Positions 41,815-50,807 of a stretch of 64,000 nt of DNA are shown here, one piece after another. The position numbers and the translations under genes were made by a program. Position 1 is the first letter of the stretch. Each line of letters starts with the position of its first letter. Source of the stretch: Haloechinothrix_A salitolerans (GTDB lineage Bacteria > Actinomycetota > Actinomycetes > Mycobacteriales > Pseudonocardiaceae). The DNA lies in the NCBI RefSeq assembly GCF_039544105.1, contig NZ_BAABLA010000112.1; one strand, given 5' to 3'. Under the pieces are notes generated by a model. The model had not been told where the DNA came from. It saw only the letters and a list, made by a program, of their open reading frames with translations, and did no database searches.

Positions 41815-43707
41815 GTGGACAACGCGTGGATGTTGATGCGGGGCAGTATGCGCAGCGCGGACGCGCCTCGAAGTCTCCGGCCAGGCACCGTGAGCAGGAT
41901 CGTGACGTTCGCGCGACCCCACTGGCGCAGGCTGATCGTCTTCTTGCTGCTCACCGTGATCTCCGCCGTGCTCGCCGTGAGCACCCCGCTGCTCGCGGGT
42001 CGCGTCGTTGACACCATCGTCAGCGGTGAGGACGCCAGTATCGTCGTCCTCCTCGCGCTCGCTATCGCGGGCATCGCCATCGCGGACGCCGGGATCGGGC
42101 TCGCCGAAAGGTGGCAGTCCGCCCATATCGGTGAGGGGCTGATCTACGACCTGCGTCGCGCCGTGTTCGAACACGTCCAGCGCATGCCGATCGCGTTCTT
42201 CAACCGCACTCGCACTGGCGCACTGGTGAGCAGGCTCAACAACGACGTCATAGGCGCGCAGCGCACCTTCACCGCGACGCTCTCCGGGTTTGTCACCAAC
42301 ATCATCCAGCTCGCACTGTCCCTTGTGGTCATGATGACGTTGTCGTGGCAGGTGACCCTGTGCGCGCTCGTGCTGCTGCCGATCTTCGTGCTGCCCGCGA
42401 GGCGGATTGGCCGCAAGATGGCTGACCTGCAACGTGACGCCGCGACACACAACGCCACGATGACCACCCAGATGACGGAGCGGTTCTCCGCACCGGGTGC
42501 GACGCTGGTGAAACTCTTCGGGCGACCGGTGGCCGAGGCGGACGAGTTCGGCGAGCGCGCGGGCAAAGTCCGTGACATCGGTATCCGCACCGCGATGCTC
42601 ACTCGCTGGTTCTTGACCAGCCTGACGCTGGTGTCCTCACTCGCGCTCGCGCTGGTGTACGGCCTCGGCGGCTGGCTGGCGATCGGCGGCGACCTGCGAG
42701 CGGGCACCGTCGTCTCGCTCGCGCTGCTGCTCACCCGGCTCTACACGCCGCTGACCGCGCTGGCCAACGTTCGCGTGGACGTGATGACCGCGCTGGTGTC
42801 GTTCGAGCGGATCTTCGAGGTGCTCGACGTCAAGCCACGCATCACAGAGAAGCCCGATGCCACGTCGCTGCCGGACGGTCCCGTATCGGTCGAGTTCGAG
42901 AACGTGCGGTTCTCCTACCCGTCGGCGGAAGAGGTCTCGCTCGCATCGCTGGAGGAAGTCGCCACACTCGACACCCGGGGCGGCGAGGAGGTACTGCACG
43001 GCGTTGACCTGCACGCGGCGGCCGGGCAGATGGTCGCGCTGGTCGGCTCGTCCGGCGCGGGCAAGTCCACCATCGCCTCGTTAGTGCCGCGACTCTACGA
43101 CGTCGACAGCGGGTCGGTTCGCCTCGGTGGGATCGACGTGCGGGATCTGCGTTTCGACACGCTGCGGCAGACAGTCGGCGTCGTTACCCAGGACGGCCAT
43201 CTGTTCCACGACACGATCCGCGCCAACCTGGCCTATGCCCGGCCGGAGGCCAGCGACAAGGAGATCTGGAGCGCGCTGCGCAGGGCGCGGCTCGACGATC
43301 TGGTGCTGTCGCTGGCGGACGGGCTCGACACCGTCGTCGGCGAGCGCGGTTACCGGCTCTCCGGCGGCGAGCGGCAGCGGCTCACGATCGCTCGGCTGCT
43401 GCTGGCGCGGCCGAGGGTCGTCGTGCTGGACGAAGCCACCGCGCATCTGGATTCCGAGTCGGAGACGGCGGTGAGTGCCGCATTGGCCGATGCGCTCGAT
43501 GGCAGGACGTCGATCGTCATCGCCCACCGGCTCTCCACGGTGCGGGCCGCCGATCAGATCCTCGTGGTCGAGGACGGCACGATTGTCGAACGCGGGACGC
43601 ATGAGGAACTGCTCGGGGCATCCGGCCGCTACGCTGAGTTGTATCGGACTCAGTTCGCCACCGATGGTCCGAAGAATGACGAAGCGTTGGACTCGGTGGC
43701 GTCGTGA
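41815..43707 (+). CDS. ABC exporter, fused membrane and ATPase half-transporter
   Basis: Half-transporter of 630 aa that must dimerise. Membrane domain with six helices at ~35-345 (LIVFLLLTVISAVLAVSTPLLAG and others). ATPase domain from ~365: Walker A GSSGAGKST, Q-loop VTQDGHLFHDT, signature LSGGERQRL, Walker B VVVLDEATAHLD, switch His in IVIAHRLST. The ATPase domain has an unusual insert before the cassette core (SAEEVSLASLEEVATLDTRGGEEV). GTG 41815 is preceded by GAGGAG. A multidrug- or lipid-type exporter; substrate unknown. Confidence 0.9.
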   Translation: MDNAWMLMRGSMRSADAPRSLRPGTVSRIVTFARPHWRRLIVFLLLTVISAVLAVSTPLLAGRVVDTIVSGEDASIVVLLALAIAGIAIADAGIGLAERWQSAHIGEGLIYDLRRAVFEHVQRMPIAFFNRTRTGALVSRLNNDVIGAQRTFTATLSGFVTNIIQLALSLVVMMTLSWQVTLCALVLLPIFVLPARRIGRKMADLQRDAATHNATMTTQMTERFSAPGATLVKLFGRPVAEADEFGERAGKVRDIGIRTAMLTRWFLTSLTLVSSLALALVYGLGGWLAIGGDLRAGTVVSLALLLTRLYTPLTALANVRVDVMTALVSFERIFEVLDVKPRITEKPDATSLPDGPVSVEFENVRFSYPSAEEVSLASLEEVATLDTRGGEEVLHGVDLHAAAGQMVALVGSSGAGKSTIASLVPRLYDVDSGSVRLGGIDVRDLRFDTLRQTVGVVTQDGHLFHDTIRANLAYARPEASDKEIWSALRRARLDDLVLSLADGLDTVVGERGYRLSGGERQRLTIARLLLARPRVVVLDEATAHLDSESETAVSAALADALDGRTSIVIAHRLSTVRAADQILVVEDGTIVERGTHEELLGASGRYAELYRTQFATDGPKNDEALDSVAS

Positions 43708-43752
43708 CGACCCGCCGTGCCACCGGGCTCCCGCGTGGGTGAGGATGCTCGG

Positions 43753-44475
43753 GTGAGTGACGAAGCGGTCGAGATCGAACACGATGCCAGCCTGACGGTG
43801 CTGCGGGCACGCACGACGGTGCGCGCGGTGGCGCTGGTGCTCCACGGTGGAGCCGAGCACGGCCATGAGCGCATCCGGCCGTGGTCGCACGCCTACCTGC
43901 GGATGGTGCCGTTCGCTCGTGCGCTGCACCGGGCGGGCAGGACGCACGGGCTCGAGGTGCGGCTGGTGCGTAACCGGGTGCGTGGCTGGAACAAGCCCCA
44001 CCTGCATCCGGTACACGACGCAAGGGACGCGTTGGCCGAGATCCGTCGCGACCACCCTGACGTGCCGGTCGTGCTCATCGGGCACTCCATGGGCGGCCGC
44101 GTCGCACTGCGAGTGGCCGACGACCCGAACGTGGTCGCGGTGTGCGCGCTGGCTCCGTGGACCACTGAGAAGGACTGGGTCGAGCCGGTCGCCGACGTGC
44201 GGGTGTTGATCGCCCACGGTACCCAGGACGCCATCACGTCGCCGGAAGCGTCGCACGAGTACGCGCGGCGGGCCGACCACGTGACCGACGTCGTTCGCGC
44301 GGAGGTACGGCGCGAGGGTCACGCGCTGCTGCGGCGACCCGGAATCTGGACGCGACTCATTCTCGAGTTCACACTGGACGCGGCGGGAATAGAAACCCGA
44401 AACAGGCAGCGAGAACCCCTCCTGACCCGGGCGTGGGATCTTCCCGCGCCCGACAGACTCCGCTTCCGGGTGTAA
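43753..44475 (+). CDS. Alpha/beta hydrolase
   Basis: Serine hydrolase of 240 aa. VALVLHGGAEHGHERI is the oxyanion-hole strand, nucleophile elbow IGHSMGGRVAL, acid in IAHGTQDAITSPEAS, and His in RREGHALLRR. All three catalytic residues are therefore present. GTG 43753 is preferred over ATG 43717 because the protein then begins with the expected first strand. Dienelactone-hydrolase/peptidase-like; substrate unknown. Confidence 0.85.
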   Translation: MSDEAVEIEHDASLTVLRARTTVRAVALVLHGGAEHGHERIRPWSHAYLRMVPFARALHRAGRTHGLEVRLVRNRVRGWNKPHLHPVHDARDALAEIRRDHPDVPVVLIGHSMGGRVALRVADDPNVVAVCALAPWTTEKDWVEPVADVRVLIAHGTQDAITSPEASHEYARRADHVTDVVRAEVRREGHALLRRPGIWTRLILEFTLDAAGIETRNRQREPLLTRAWDLPAPDRLRFRV

Positions 44476-44591
44476 TTCACCGCCTCGCCGGGGCACCTCT
44501 GCGGCTCTCCCGACGTTGGTGGAATGATGCGCCCCATCCGAACGCGGCTTGACGCCGTCGGCACGGCGGCGTACGGGAGAGGATGAGGCTG

Positions 44592-45755
44592 ATGGCAGAC
44601 ATGCGTGGATCACGGGGCGGCCCCGCGGGCGGGGGGAGAGCCAGACGGCACCAGGACGCGCAGATGATGCCGCTACCGGGCGCGCAGCGAAACCAGCCCC
44701 CGAGAACCCGCGCGATGCCGACGCCTCCACGGCAGCCGCCGCCCGCGCCAGCGCGATCGTCGCGGCGCGGTGGGCAGCCCCCTGCCCCGCCCGCGAATCG
44801 GAAGCGCTGGGGCTTTCGCCGTGTGGCGAGCCTGATCGCGATCGTGCTGGTGGCACTACTCGTCGCCATGTGGCTGTACCTGGAGTTCTCGATCAATCGG
44901 GTCGACGCGCTCCCGGACTACGAGGGCAAGCCCGTCGCCGCCGAGGGCACCAACTGGCTGATCGTTGGCTCCGACAGCAGGGCCGGGCTGACCCCGGAGC
45001 AAGTGAAGCGGCTGCGCAGTGGCGACGAGAGTGCCGCGAGCGGGCAGCGTACTGACACGATCATGCTCGCGCACCTCCCGGATAACGGCACCAAGCCCAC
45101 CCTTGTCAGCTTCCCGCGTGACTCGGTGGTCGACATCCCCGGCCATGGCGCGAACAAAATCAACGCCGCGTTCGCGTTCGGCGGCCCGACGTTGCTGGCA
45201 CGTACCATCGAGCAGGCTACGGGGCTGCGCATCGATCACTACGCCGAGATCGGATTCGGTGGGTTCGCGCGGATCGTCGACGCGATCGGCGGCGTCGAGA
45301 TGACGATTCCGGAGAAGATGGTCGATACCAAGACGGGCGTGACGATCCCGAAGGGCAAGCAGGAACTCGACGGCGCGCAGGCGCTCGGCTTCGTCCGGAT
45401 GCGCCACAGTTCGGCGACACCGCGCTCTGACCTGGACCGGGTGGTCAACCAGCGCAAGTTCATCGGGGCGCTCGCGGGCGAGATGGCCAGCCCCGCCACG
45501 TTCCTCAACCCGTTCGACGTCGTGCCGCTGCTGGGTGCGGCGCCGGACGCGTTGACGATCGATGAGGGCGACCACTTGCACAACGTCGTCGGACTTGGCT
45601 GGGCGCTACGCGGGATCTCGTCCGGCGGGACGGTCACCACGACCGTGCCGGTCACCTCCGGCGCGGCGACGAACTGGGACCCGGCGAAGTCCGAGCAGCT
45701 GTTCACCGCGTTGCGCAACGACAAACCCATTCCCAAGGACGTCATCGTGAACTGA
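44592..45755 (+). CDS. LytR-CpsA-Psr (LCP) family cell-wall glycopolymer ligase
   Basis: About 387 aa. A ~75-residue cytoplasmic tail rich in Pro, Arg and Gln (PTPPRQPPPAPARSSRRGGQ) precedes one membrane helix (LIAIVLVALLVAMWLYLEFSI). The extracytoplasmic LCP domain has SDSRAGLT, QRTDTIMLAHL, VSFPRDSVVDIPG, KINAAFAFGG, and the Arg-rich active-site segment RSDLDRVVNQRKFI. LCP enzymes attach polyprenyl-linked glycopolymers (arabinogalactan in this group) to peptidoglycan. ATG 44592 has a purine-rich site at a better distance than ATG 44583. Confidence 0.9.
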   Translation: MADMRGSRGGPAGGGRARRHQDAQMMPLPGAQRNQPPRTRAMPTPPRQPPPAPARSSRRGGQPPAPPANRKRWGFRRVASLIAIVLVALLVAMWLYLEFSINRVDALPDYEGKPVAAEGTNWLIVGSDSRAGLTPEQVKRLRSGDESAASGQRTDTIMLAHLPDNGTKPTLVSFPRDSVVDIPGHGANKINAAFAFGGPTLLARTIEQATGLRIDHYAEIGFGGFARIVDAIGGVEMTIPEKMVDTKTGVTIPKGKQELDGAQALGFVRMRHSSATPRSDLDRVVNQRKFIGALAGEMASPATFLNPFDVVPLLGAAPDALTIDEGDHLHNVVGLGWALRGISSGGTVTTTVPVTSGAATNWDPAKSEQLFTALRNDKPIPKDVIVN

Positions 45756-45774
45756 CGCGATGGACGTCGACACG

Positions 45775-45812
45775 ACGCGGGCCCGGCACCGAAACAGGTG
45801 CCGGGCCCGCGT
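45775..45812. terminator. Strong bidirectional terminator hairpin
   Basis: A 16-bp perfect stem, ACGCGGGCCCGGCACC (45775-45790) with GGTGCCGGGCCCGCGT (45797-45812), around the loop GAAACA. It lies between the convergent LCP gene (stop 45755) and bcp (stop 45854). Confidence 0.85.
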
Positions 45813-45853
45813 GACGTCGTGACCGTGAGGTGGACGTGGATCGTGTCGGACTC

Positions 45854-46342
45854 CTAGCCGCCGGCGCTGTCCGTGCCGTCGGTTCGCAGCGCTCGGAGCG
45901 TCGCCAGCGCCTTGTCGGCGTGCACGCTCATGCGAAACTCGCTCTTGATGACGTCGACGATGCGACTGTCGGTTCCGATCACGTACGTCTTGCGCTTGGT
46001 CCGCAGTGGGCCGAGGTCGCGGTTGGCGCCGAATCGCGCGGCGATCTCGCCGTCCGGATCGGACAACAGCGGATAGTCGAAGTCATAGCGCTGGGCGAAC
46101 TTGGCCTGGGTGTTGACCGAATCACGGCTGATGCCGATGCGCTGCGCGCCAACCTCCGCGAACTCGGTGGCGAGGTCGCGGAAGTGACAGCTCTCCGCGG
46201 TGCACCCCGGCGTCATCGCGGCGGGATAGAAGAACAGCACGACCGGCCCCTTCTCGAGGAACTCGGACAGGCTGCGGGGCGTGCCGTGCTGGTCCTGCGC
46301 CGTGAAGTCGGCGACGAGATCACCTCTCTGCATACCCGACAT
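45854..46342 (-). CDS. bcp: Thioredoxin-dependent peroxiredoxin, Bcp/PrxQ type
   Basis: Peroxidase of 162 aa. The peroxidatic and resolving cysteines sit in PAAMTPGCTAESCHFRD (C-x4-C, PrxQ type), with the fold segments VVLFFYP and YPLLSDPDGEIAARFG. Reduces hydroperoxides using thioredoxin. ATG 46342 or the internal ATG 46333 (MQRGDLV) could be the start; the second matches shorter homologues. Confidence 0.92.
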   Translation of the reverse strand: MSGMQRGDLVADFTAQDQHGTPRSLSEFLEKGPVVLFFYPAAMTPGCTAESCHFRDLATEFAEVGAQRIGISRDSVNTQAKFAQRYDFDYPLLSDPDGEIAARFGANRDLGPLRTKRKTYVIGTDSRIVDVIKSEFRMSVHADKALATLRALRTDGTDSAGG

Positions 46343-46407
46343 CGTGCCTGATCACCTCGGGTTACGTGTTCGGCGTACTGGGTGGGCGCGGCACGGCTTC
46401 GCCGCGG

Positions 46408-48132
46408 TCAGTTCGCGTTGATCAGCTCGGCCAGATCCTCGGCGGGCAGCGGGCCACGGAAGAACCGGCCCCGGGCCGCCACCACGCCCATGCCCGCGAG
46501 CGCGTTGGCCTGCTCCTCGGTGCGCACGCCTGCCGCGCCGATCCGCACTCCGAGCTGCTGCGCGCTGCGGACCAGGTGTGCCAGGTGCTCGTACTGCGTC
46601 GACCCGGACTCGACCGCGTCCAGCAGCGCATCGACGATCTGCCCGTTCAGGGACACGTAGTCCACCGGCATGTCGTTGCGACGGATCAGTTCGAGATCGG
46701 CCGCCGCCGAGACCGCTAGCACCAGCTTGACGCCGATCTCGTTGAGCACGCTCAGCGAGTCATGGACCTCGCCTCGGGCGTCGACAAGGGTTCCGCCGTC
46801 CGCGCACAGCCGTAGGGCCGTCGACGGGACGTCGTGCTTGTCGAGCTGGGAGCGGACGATCTTCACTAGGTCGTCGTCGATCGCGAGTCGTCGAGGGGGC
46901 CGCACGCACAGGTCTGGCGCGCGGTCTCCCGCATGCCGCCGCCACTCGGCGTAGTCCTTGAGTGCCTGGTCGAGCATCCACGTGCCAATGCGGACGGTCA
47001 TGCCTGTCGCGTCTGCCAACGGCACGAAGTCGTCGCAGTCAAGGCGGCCCTCTGTGGGATGGTTCCAGTACAGCATGGCGTTGACCACCGGCACGACCCG
47101 TGACCCGTCCAGGCGCACGGTCGGCTGGTAGTGCACCTCGAATTCGCCGCGTTCCAGACCGCCCGCGACACCAGCGCCGAGCCGGTAGCGACGCCGGTCC
47201 TCGGTGTCGAGGTCGGTCTCGAACAACATCCATCTCGCTCTGCCCGCTTCCTTCGCGCGGTGCAGCGTGACCTCGGCGGCGCGCAGCATGTCCCTGTCCG
47301 ACGCGCCGCCGGGAGCGCGCAATACGATGCCCGCGCTGGCGCTGATGCCGACACCGGTGTCACCGAAGTAGATCGGCTCGGCGAGCCGGTCGAACGCGTG
47401 CTCGACGCGCTTGATGACGTGTTGCGGTGTGAGGTCGCCCTTGAGCAGCACGCCGAAGCCGTCCCCGGTCAGCCTGGCGACGTTCTCGTCTACGCCGTCG
47501 AACACCTGACGCAAAGTGGTCGCGACCCCTTTGAGGATCTTGTCGCCAGCCTCGGAACCAAGACCGTCATTGATCACGCGGAAGCCGTCGATGTCGAGCA
47601 GGACCAGCGCCACGACAGCGCGCGACGTATCGACCATGGCCGACTCGAGCTGACCGTGGAAGCTCGTTCCGTTGGGCAGCCCGGTCAGTGGGTCGTGCAG
47701 GTTCTGATGCCGCAACCGCTCATGCAGCAGGTTCAGATCCGTGACGTCTTCGACCATTACGACCGGGTAGGACATGCCCGCTTGGTCGGCGGGCAGCGAA
47801 CTGAGCGTGAGTCTGGCGCGCATGTCGCCGTCGTCGGTTTGTTCCAACGCGGTCTCGAACCGGGTCGGCTCGGCGGGGTCGGTGCCGAAATAGCTCCCGA
47901 GCAACGCGTCCAGTGCGGCGGCATCGGGTTTGCTCGTGACGTAGCTGGTGAATTTCGTGTCAGCCAACGCTTCGGGCGCGATACCGAGCAAAGTGCCGAG
48001 CGCGGGATTGGCGCTCACGATGCCGCCGTCGGCATCGAGCAGCGCGATACCGACGGGAGCGTGGGAGAAGAGGGCGACGAACCGATCGCTGGCCGCGCTT
48101 CGCGTGTCAAGCGGAGCACACGGGTCGTTCAA
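46408..48132 (-). CDS. PAS-GGDEF-EAL protein with both catalytic motifs degenerate
   Basis: 574 aa, no membrane segment. PAS domain at ~15-130 (HAPVGIALLDADGGIVSANPALGTLLG). GGDEF domain at ~145-300: HDPLTGLPNGTSFHGQL is normal, but the active site reads TGDGF instead of GGDEF. EAL domain at ~320-565: the EAL triad is replaced by NAM in VPVVNAMLYWNHP, and the DDFGTG and KLD motifs are also lost. It can hardly make or cleave c-di-GMP and is probably a sensor, effector or protein-interaction module. The TTG 48132 start has GAGG six bases upstream. I see no better start codon. Confidence 0.85.
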   Translation of the reverse strand: MNDPCAPLDTRSAASDRFVALFSHAPVGIALLDADGGIVSANPALGTLLGIAPEALADTKFTSYVTSKPDAAALDALLGSYFGTDPAEPTRFETALEQTDDGDMRARLTLSSLPADQAGMSYPVVMVEDVTDLNLLHERLRHQNLHDPLTGLPNGTSFHGQLESAMVDTSRAVVALVLLDIDGFRVINDGLGSEAGDKILKGVATTLRQVFDGVDENVARLTGDGFGVLLKGDLTPQHVIKRVEHAFDRLAEPIYFGDTGVGISASAGIVLRAPGGASDRDMLRAAEVTLHRAKEAGRARWMLFETDLDTEDRRRYRLGAGVAGGLERGEFEVHYQPTVRLDGSRVVPVVNAMLYWNHPTEGRLDCDDFVPLADATGMTVRIGTWMLDQALKDYAEWRRHAGDRAPDLCVRPPRRLAIDDDLVKIVRSQLDKHDVPSTALRLCADGGTLVDARGEVHDSLSVLNEIGVKLVLAVSAAADLELIRRNDMPVDYVSLNGQIVDALLDAVESGSTQYEHLAHLVRSAQQLGVRIGAAGVRTEEQANALAGMGVVAARGRFFRGPLPAEDLAELINAN

Positions 48133-48309
48133 GGTGCACCTCGTCGGGGTGTTGCCGATTGAACCGCTGCGCGTGCGGCCCAGTCGGGGTGGGCAGGCCG
48201 GACAGAGCCAACAGTGAGTATGGCGGAGAGCGAACCCTTGCTAAATCACCATGAACCGTGTGACGTGTCTACCGGCCGATAGAGTGACCTTGAGCTATTA
48301 CCGGTTACA

Positions 48310-49767
48310 TTATGTGGTTTCGCGGGAAATCCTGTGCAGATGCACTGGAAGGCCGTCCACCGGTACCGGCAATGCGACATAATCCCACCGAGATTCGTAC
48401 TTTTCCGGCAGTTTCCAACGGTAGGTTCGCACCAATTCGTGTAGTAGGGCTTTCACTTCGATGGTGCCGAATTGCATCCCGATACATTTGTGAGCACCCC
48501 CTCCGAAGGGAACCCAGGCGAACCGATGCGACTTGTCCTCCCTGCGGTGCTCGGCGAAGCGCTCCGGATCGAACCGCATCGGGTGAGTCCAGTACTCGGG
48601 CAGGAAGTGCGTCACCATCGGTGACAGGCCGACGAAAGACCCCGCTGGTATGTAGTGCCCGAGGACGTCGACGTCCTTGACGGTCTTGCGCGGCAGGCTG
48701 GGCACCGGGGCGATGAGGCGCAGGGCCTCCTTGATCACCAGGTCGAGCGAGTGCAGTGACTCCAGCGCGGCGAGATCGGGCAGGTCGTCGCCCAAGGCGA
48801 GTGACTCCTCCCGGACCCGTTCCTGCCACTCGGGGTGCTTGCCGAGGTAGTACAACGCGGCGGTGCTGGTGATCGTGGACGTGTCGTGCGCGGCCATCAT
48901 CAAGAAGATCATGTGGTTGACGACGTCGGCGTCGTCGAAGCGCTCGCCGTCCTCGGTCGTGGCATGGCACAGCGCGGTGAACAGGTCAGAGCCGTCACTG
49001 GCGCGTTTCGCGGGTAGCCGCTCGGTGAAGTAGTCCTCAAGTAGCCGCCTGCCGCGCAGGCCCGCCGACCACCGGCCGAACGGCACCGGGTAGCGGACGA
49101 CGGCGGTGCTCGCGCGCACCGTGTCGACGAACGCGCGGTTGAGGCGCTCGGTCTGCCCACCGGGCTGCGCGTCCATGAACACTCGTGCGGCGATGTCGAG
49201 AGTGAGTCGCTTGAGCCGCCAGTACATCCGCAGTCGTTGGCCCGTGGGCCAGTCACGCATACCTTCTCGCACGGCGGCGGCGACGTGGTCGGCGTATCCG
49301 GCCATGCGAGGGCGGGTGAACGCCTGCTGCATGATCCTGCGGTGGAACTTGTGCTCGTCGAAGTCGAGCAGCATCAGGCCCCGGTGGAAGAACCGGTCGA
49401 TGAAGAAATGCCAGCCCTCCTGGGAGAACGCCTTGTCGCCGTTGGCGAGCACCTGCTGCGCGGCGTCCGGGCCGACCAGGTTGACCATCCGCTCACCGAG
49501 AATGCCCGACCACGACACCGGGCCGTAGCGCTCGTAGCGACGCAGGGCGAAATCGAGCCCGTAACGCATGTACTCCAGGCTGTGTCCGACGAACGGCATG
49601 CCGAAGTCGCCGGGCACCGGTTTGAGGCCGCTGCCGGATGGTGGTTCGGCGAACGGTTCCGATGGCCAGGTCTTGTTGAGCACCTTGTTGTCGACGGCGC
49701 GGGGGAGTGGCACCGAGGTCAGCGTCGGGACGCGTTCGCGGAGGCCGGTCACGAGTTCGTTCGGCAT
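48310..49767 (-). CDS. Cytochrome P450
   Basis: Heme monooxygenase of 485 aa. I-helix MMAAHDTSTITS, ExxR in VIKEALRLIAP, heme loop WVPFGGGAHKCIGMQFG with the cysteine ligand. Longer than the ~400-aa soluble actinobacterial P450s. The N-terminal PVPGDFGMPFVGHSLEYMRYG resembles the CYP136-like and eukaryote-type class. ATG 49767 with GGGAGGA upstream. It is divergent from the Atu-type operon and shares its control region, so oxidation of a terpenoid or branched alkyl chain for that pathway is a reasonable inference. The last ~150 bases and the region beyond are less GC-rich than their surroundings. Confidence 0.88.
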   Translation of the reverse strand: MPNELVTGLRERVPTLTSVPLPRAVDNKVLNKTWPSEPFAEPPSGSGLKPVPGDFGMPFVGHSLEYMRYGLDFALRRYERYGPVSWSGILGERMVNLVGPDAAQQVLANGDKAFSQEGWHFFIDRFFHRGLMLLDFDEHKFHRRIMQQAFTRPRMAGYADHVAAAVREGMRDWPTGQRLRMYWRLKRLTLDIAARVFMDAQPGGQTERLNRAFVDTVRASTAVVRYPVPFGRWSAGLRGRRLLEDYFTERLPAKRASDGSDLFTALCHATTEDGERFDDADVVNHMIFLMMAAHDTSTITSTAALYYLGKHPEWQERVREESLALGDDLPDLAALESLHSLDLVIKEALRLIAPVPSLPRKTVKDVDVLGHYIPAGSFVGLSPMVTHFLPEYWTHPMRFDPERFAEHRREDKSHRFAWVPFGGGAHKCIGMQFGTIEVKALLHELVRTYRWKLPEKYESRWDYVALPVPVDGLPVHLHRISRETT

Positions 49768-49907
49768 CGAGTCCTCCCAAGAGGTGCGCTATACGCATGT
49801 ACAGCTCACCGTTCCCCGTTGTTGGCCGCGCGTCAAGAGGGAGCAGCTGGGTGGGCGACGTCGCGTTGTAGGTGAGTTCACCGTCCCGGTGCTGCGCGAC
49901 TGGTCCA

Positions 49908-49933
49908 AAACAAGCACGCATGCTTGCTTTTTT
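49908..49933. promoter_or_regulatory. Palindromic operator between P450 and Atu-type operon
   Basis: A dyad centred between 49920 and 49921 with eleven of thirteen pairs matching: left half AAACAAGCACGCA, right half TGCTTGCTTTTTT. AAGCA/TGCTT half-sites like these are typical of TetR-family operators in acyl-CoA catabolic clusters. It lies ~140 bases from the P450 start and ~70 from the TIGR03084 start, so one regulator could control both directions. The TetR at 59316-59930 is the candidate. Confidence 0.55.
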
Positions 49934-50000
49934 CTTGTCCGAGTGCCAGGGTGAGCGAACAAGCGCAGGATGCGTCCAGGCAATGAAGCAGGAGGACCGC

Positions 50001-50807
50001 ATGGTCGAACTGTCGGCTGTCCTCGCCGATCTGGCGGCCGAGAGCGAAGAACTGGACCAGGTCGTGGCCGGGTTGTCCGATCAGCAGTGGAGGCTCGACA
50101 CCCCGGCTGCCGGCTGGACCATCGCGCACCAAATCGCCCATCTCGCCTGGACTGATGAGCAGGCGCTGCTCGCCGCGAGCAAGCCGGACGTCTTCGTCAG
50201 CGAGTTGGAGCGAGTCGCCGCCGAGGCCGACCCACAGACGCTGGTCGACGACGCCGCGGCAGCCGGGGCGCGACGTGACCCGGCCGAGCTGCTGGCCGCG
50301 TGGCGGCAGGTCCGGGCCGAGTTGAGCGACGCGCTGGCCAGCGTGCCCGACGGCACCAAGGTGCCGTGGTTCGGGCCGCCGATGAGTCCGGCGTCCATGG
50401 CCACCGCGCGCATCATGGAGACCTGGGCGCACGGCCAGGACGTCTATGACACGCTCGGCCTGACTCGCCAGCCCGCCGCCCGGCTCCGGCACGTCGCCCA
50501 CATCGGCGTGCGCACTCGAGACTTCGCCTACGCCGTCAACGGCAGGCCGGCCCCGTCCGAGCCGTTCCGCGTCGAGCTGACCGGCCCGGACGGCGACATC
50601 TGGACCTGGGGACCCGACGACGCCACCCAGCGGGTCACCGGCGACGCGCTGGAGTTCTGCCTACTGGTCACGCAGCGCAGGCATCGCGACGACACCACCC
50701 TGACCACCGAGGGCAGCGATGCGGACACGTGGCTTAGCATCGCGCAGGCCTTCGCGGGTCCGCCTGGCGGCGGCAGGGAACCACAGCACGGTGGGGGTGC
50801 GTCGTGA
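50001..50807 (+). CDS. TIGR03084 family metal-binding protein
   Basis: 268 aa. DinB/mycothiol-dependent maleylpyruvate isomerase-like fold. The N-terminal helix bundle has the metal-binding pattern TIAHQIAHLAWTDEQAL and ARIMETWAHGQDVYDTL. The C-terminal part is a beta domain (FRVELTGPDGDIWTWGP). ATG 50001 has GGAGG five bases upstream. First gene of the Atu-type operon, overlapping atuA by 4 bases. In this context possibly a thiol-dependent isomerase or hydrolase; not established. Confidence 0.82.
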   Translation: MVELSAVLADLAAESEELDQVVAGLSDQQWRLDTPAAGWTIAHQIAHLAWTDEQALLAASKPDVFVSELERVAAEADPQTLVDDAAAAGARRDPAELLAAWRQVRAELSDALASVPDGTKVPWFGPPMSPASMATARIMETWAHGQDVYDTLGLTRQPAARLRHVAHIGVRTRDFAYAVNGRPAPSEPFRVELTGPDGDIWTWGPDDATQRVTGDALEFCLLVTQRRHRDDTTLTTEGSDADTWLSIAQAFAGPPGGGREPQHGGGAS

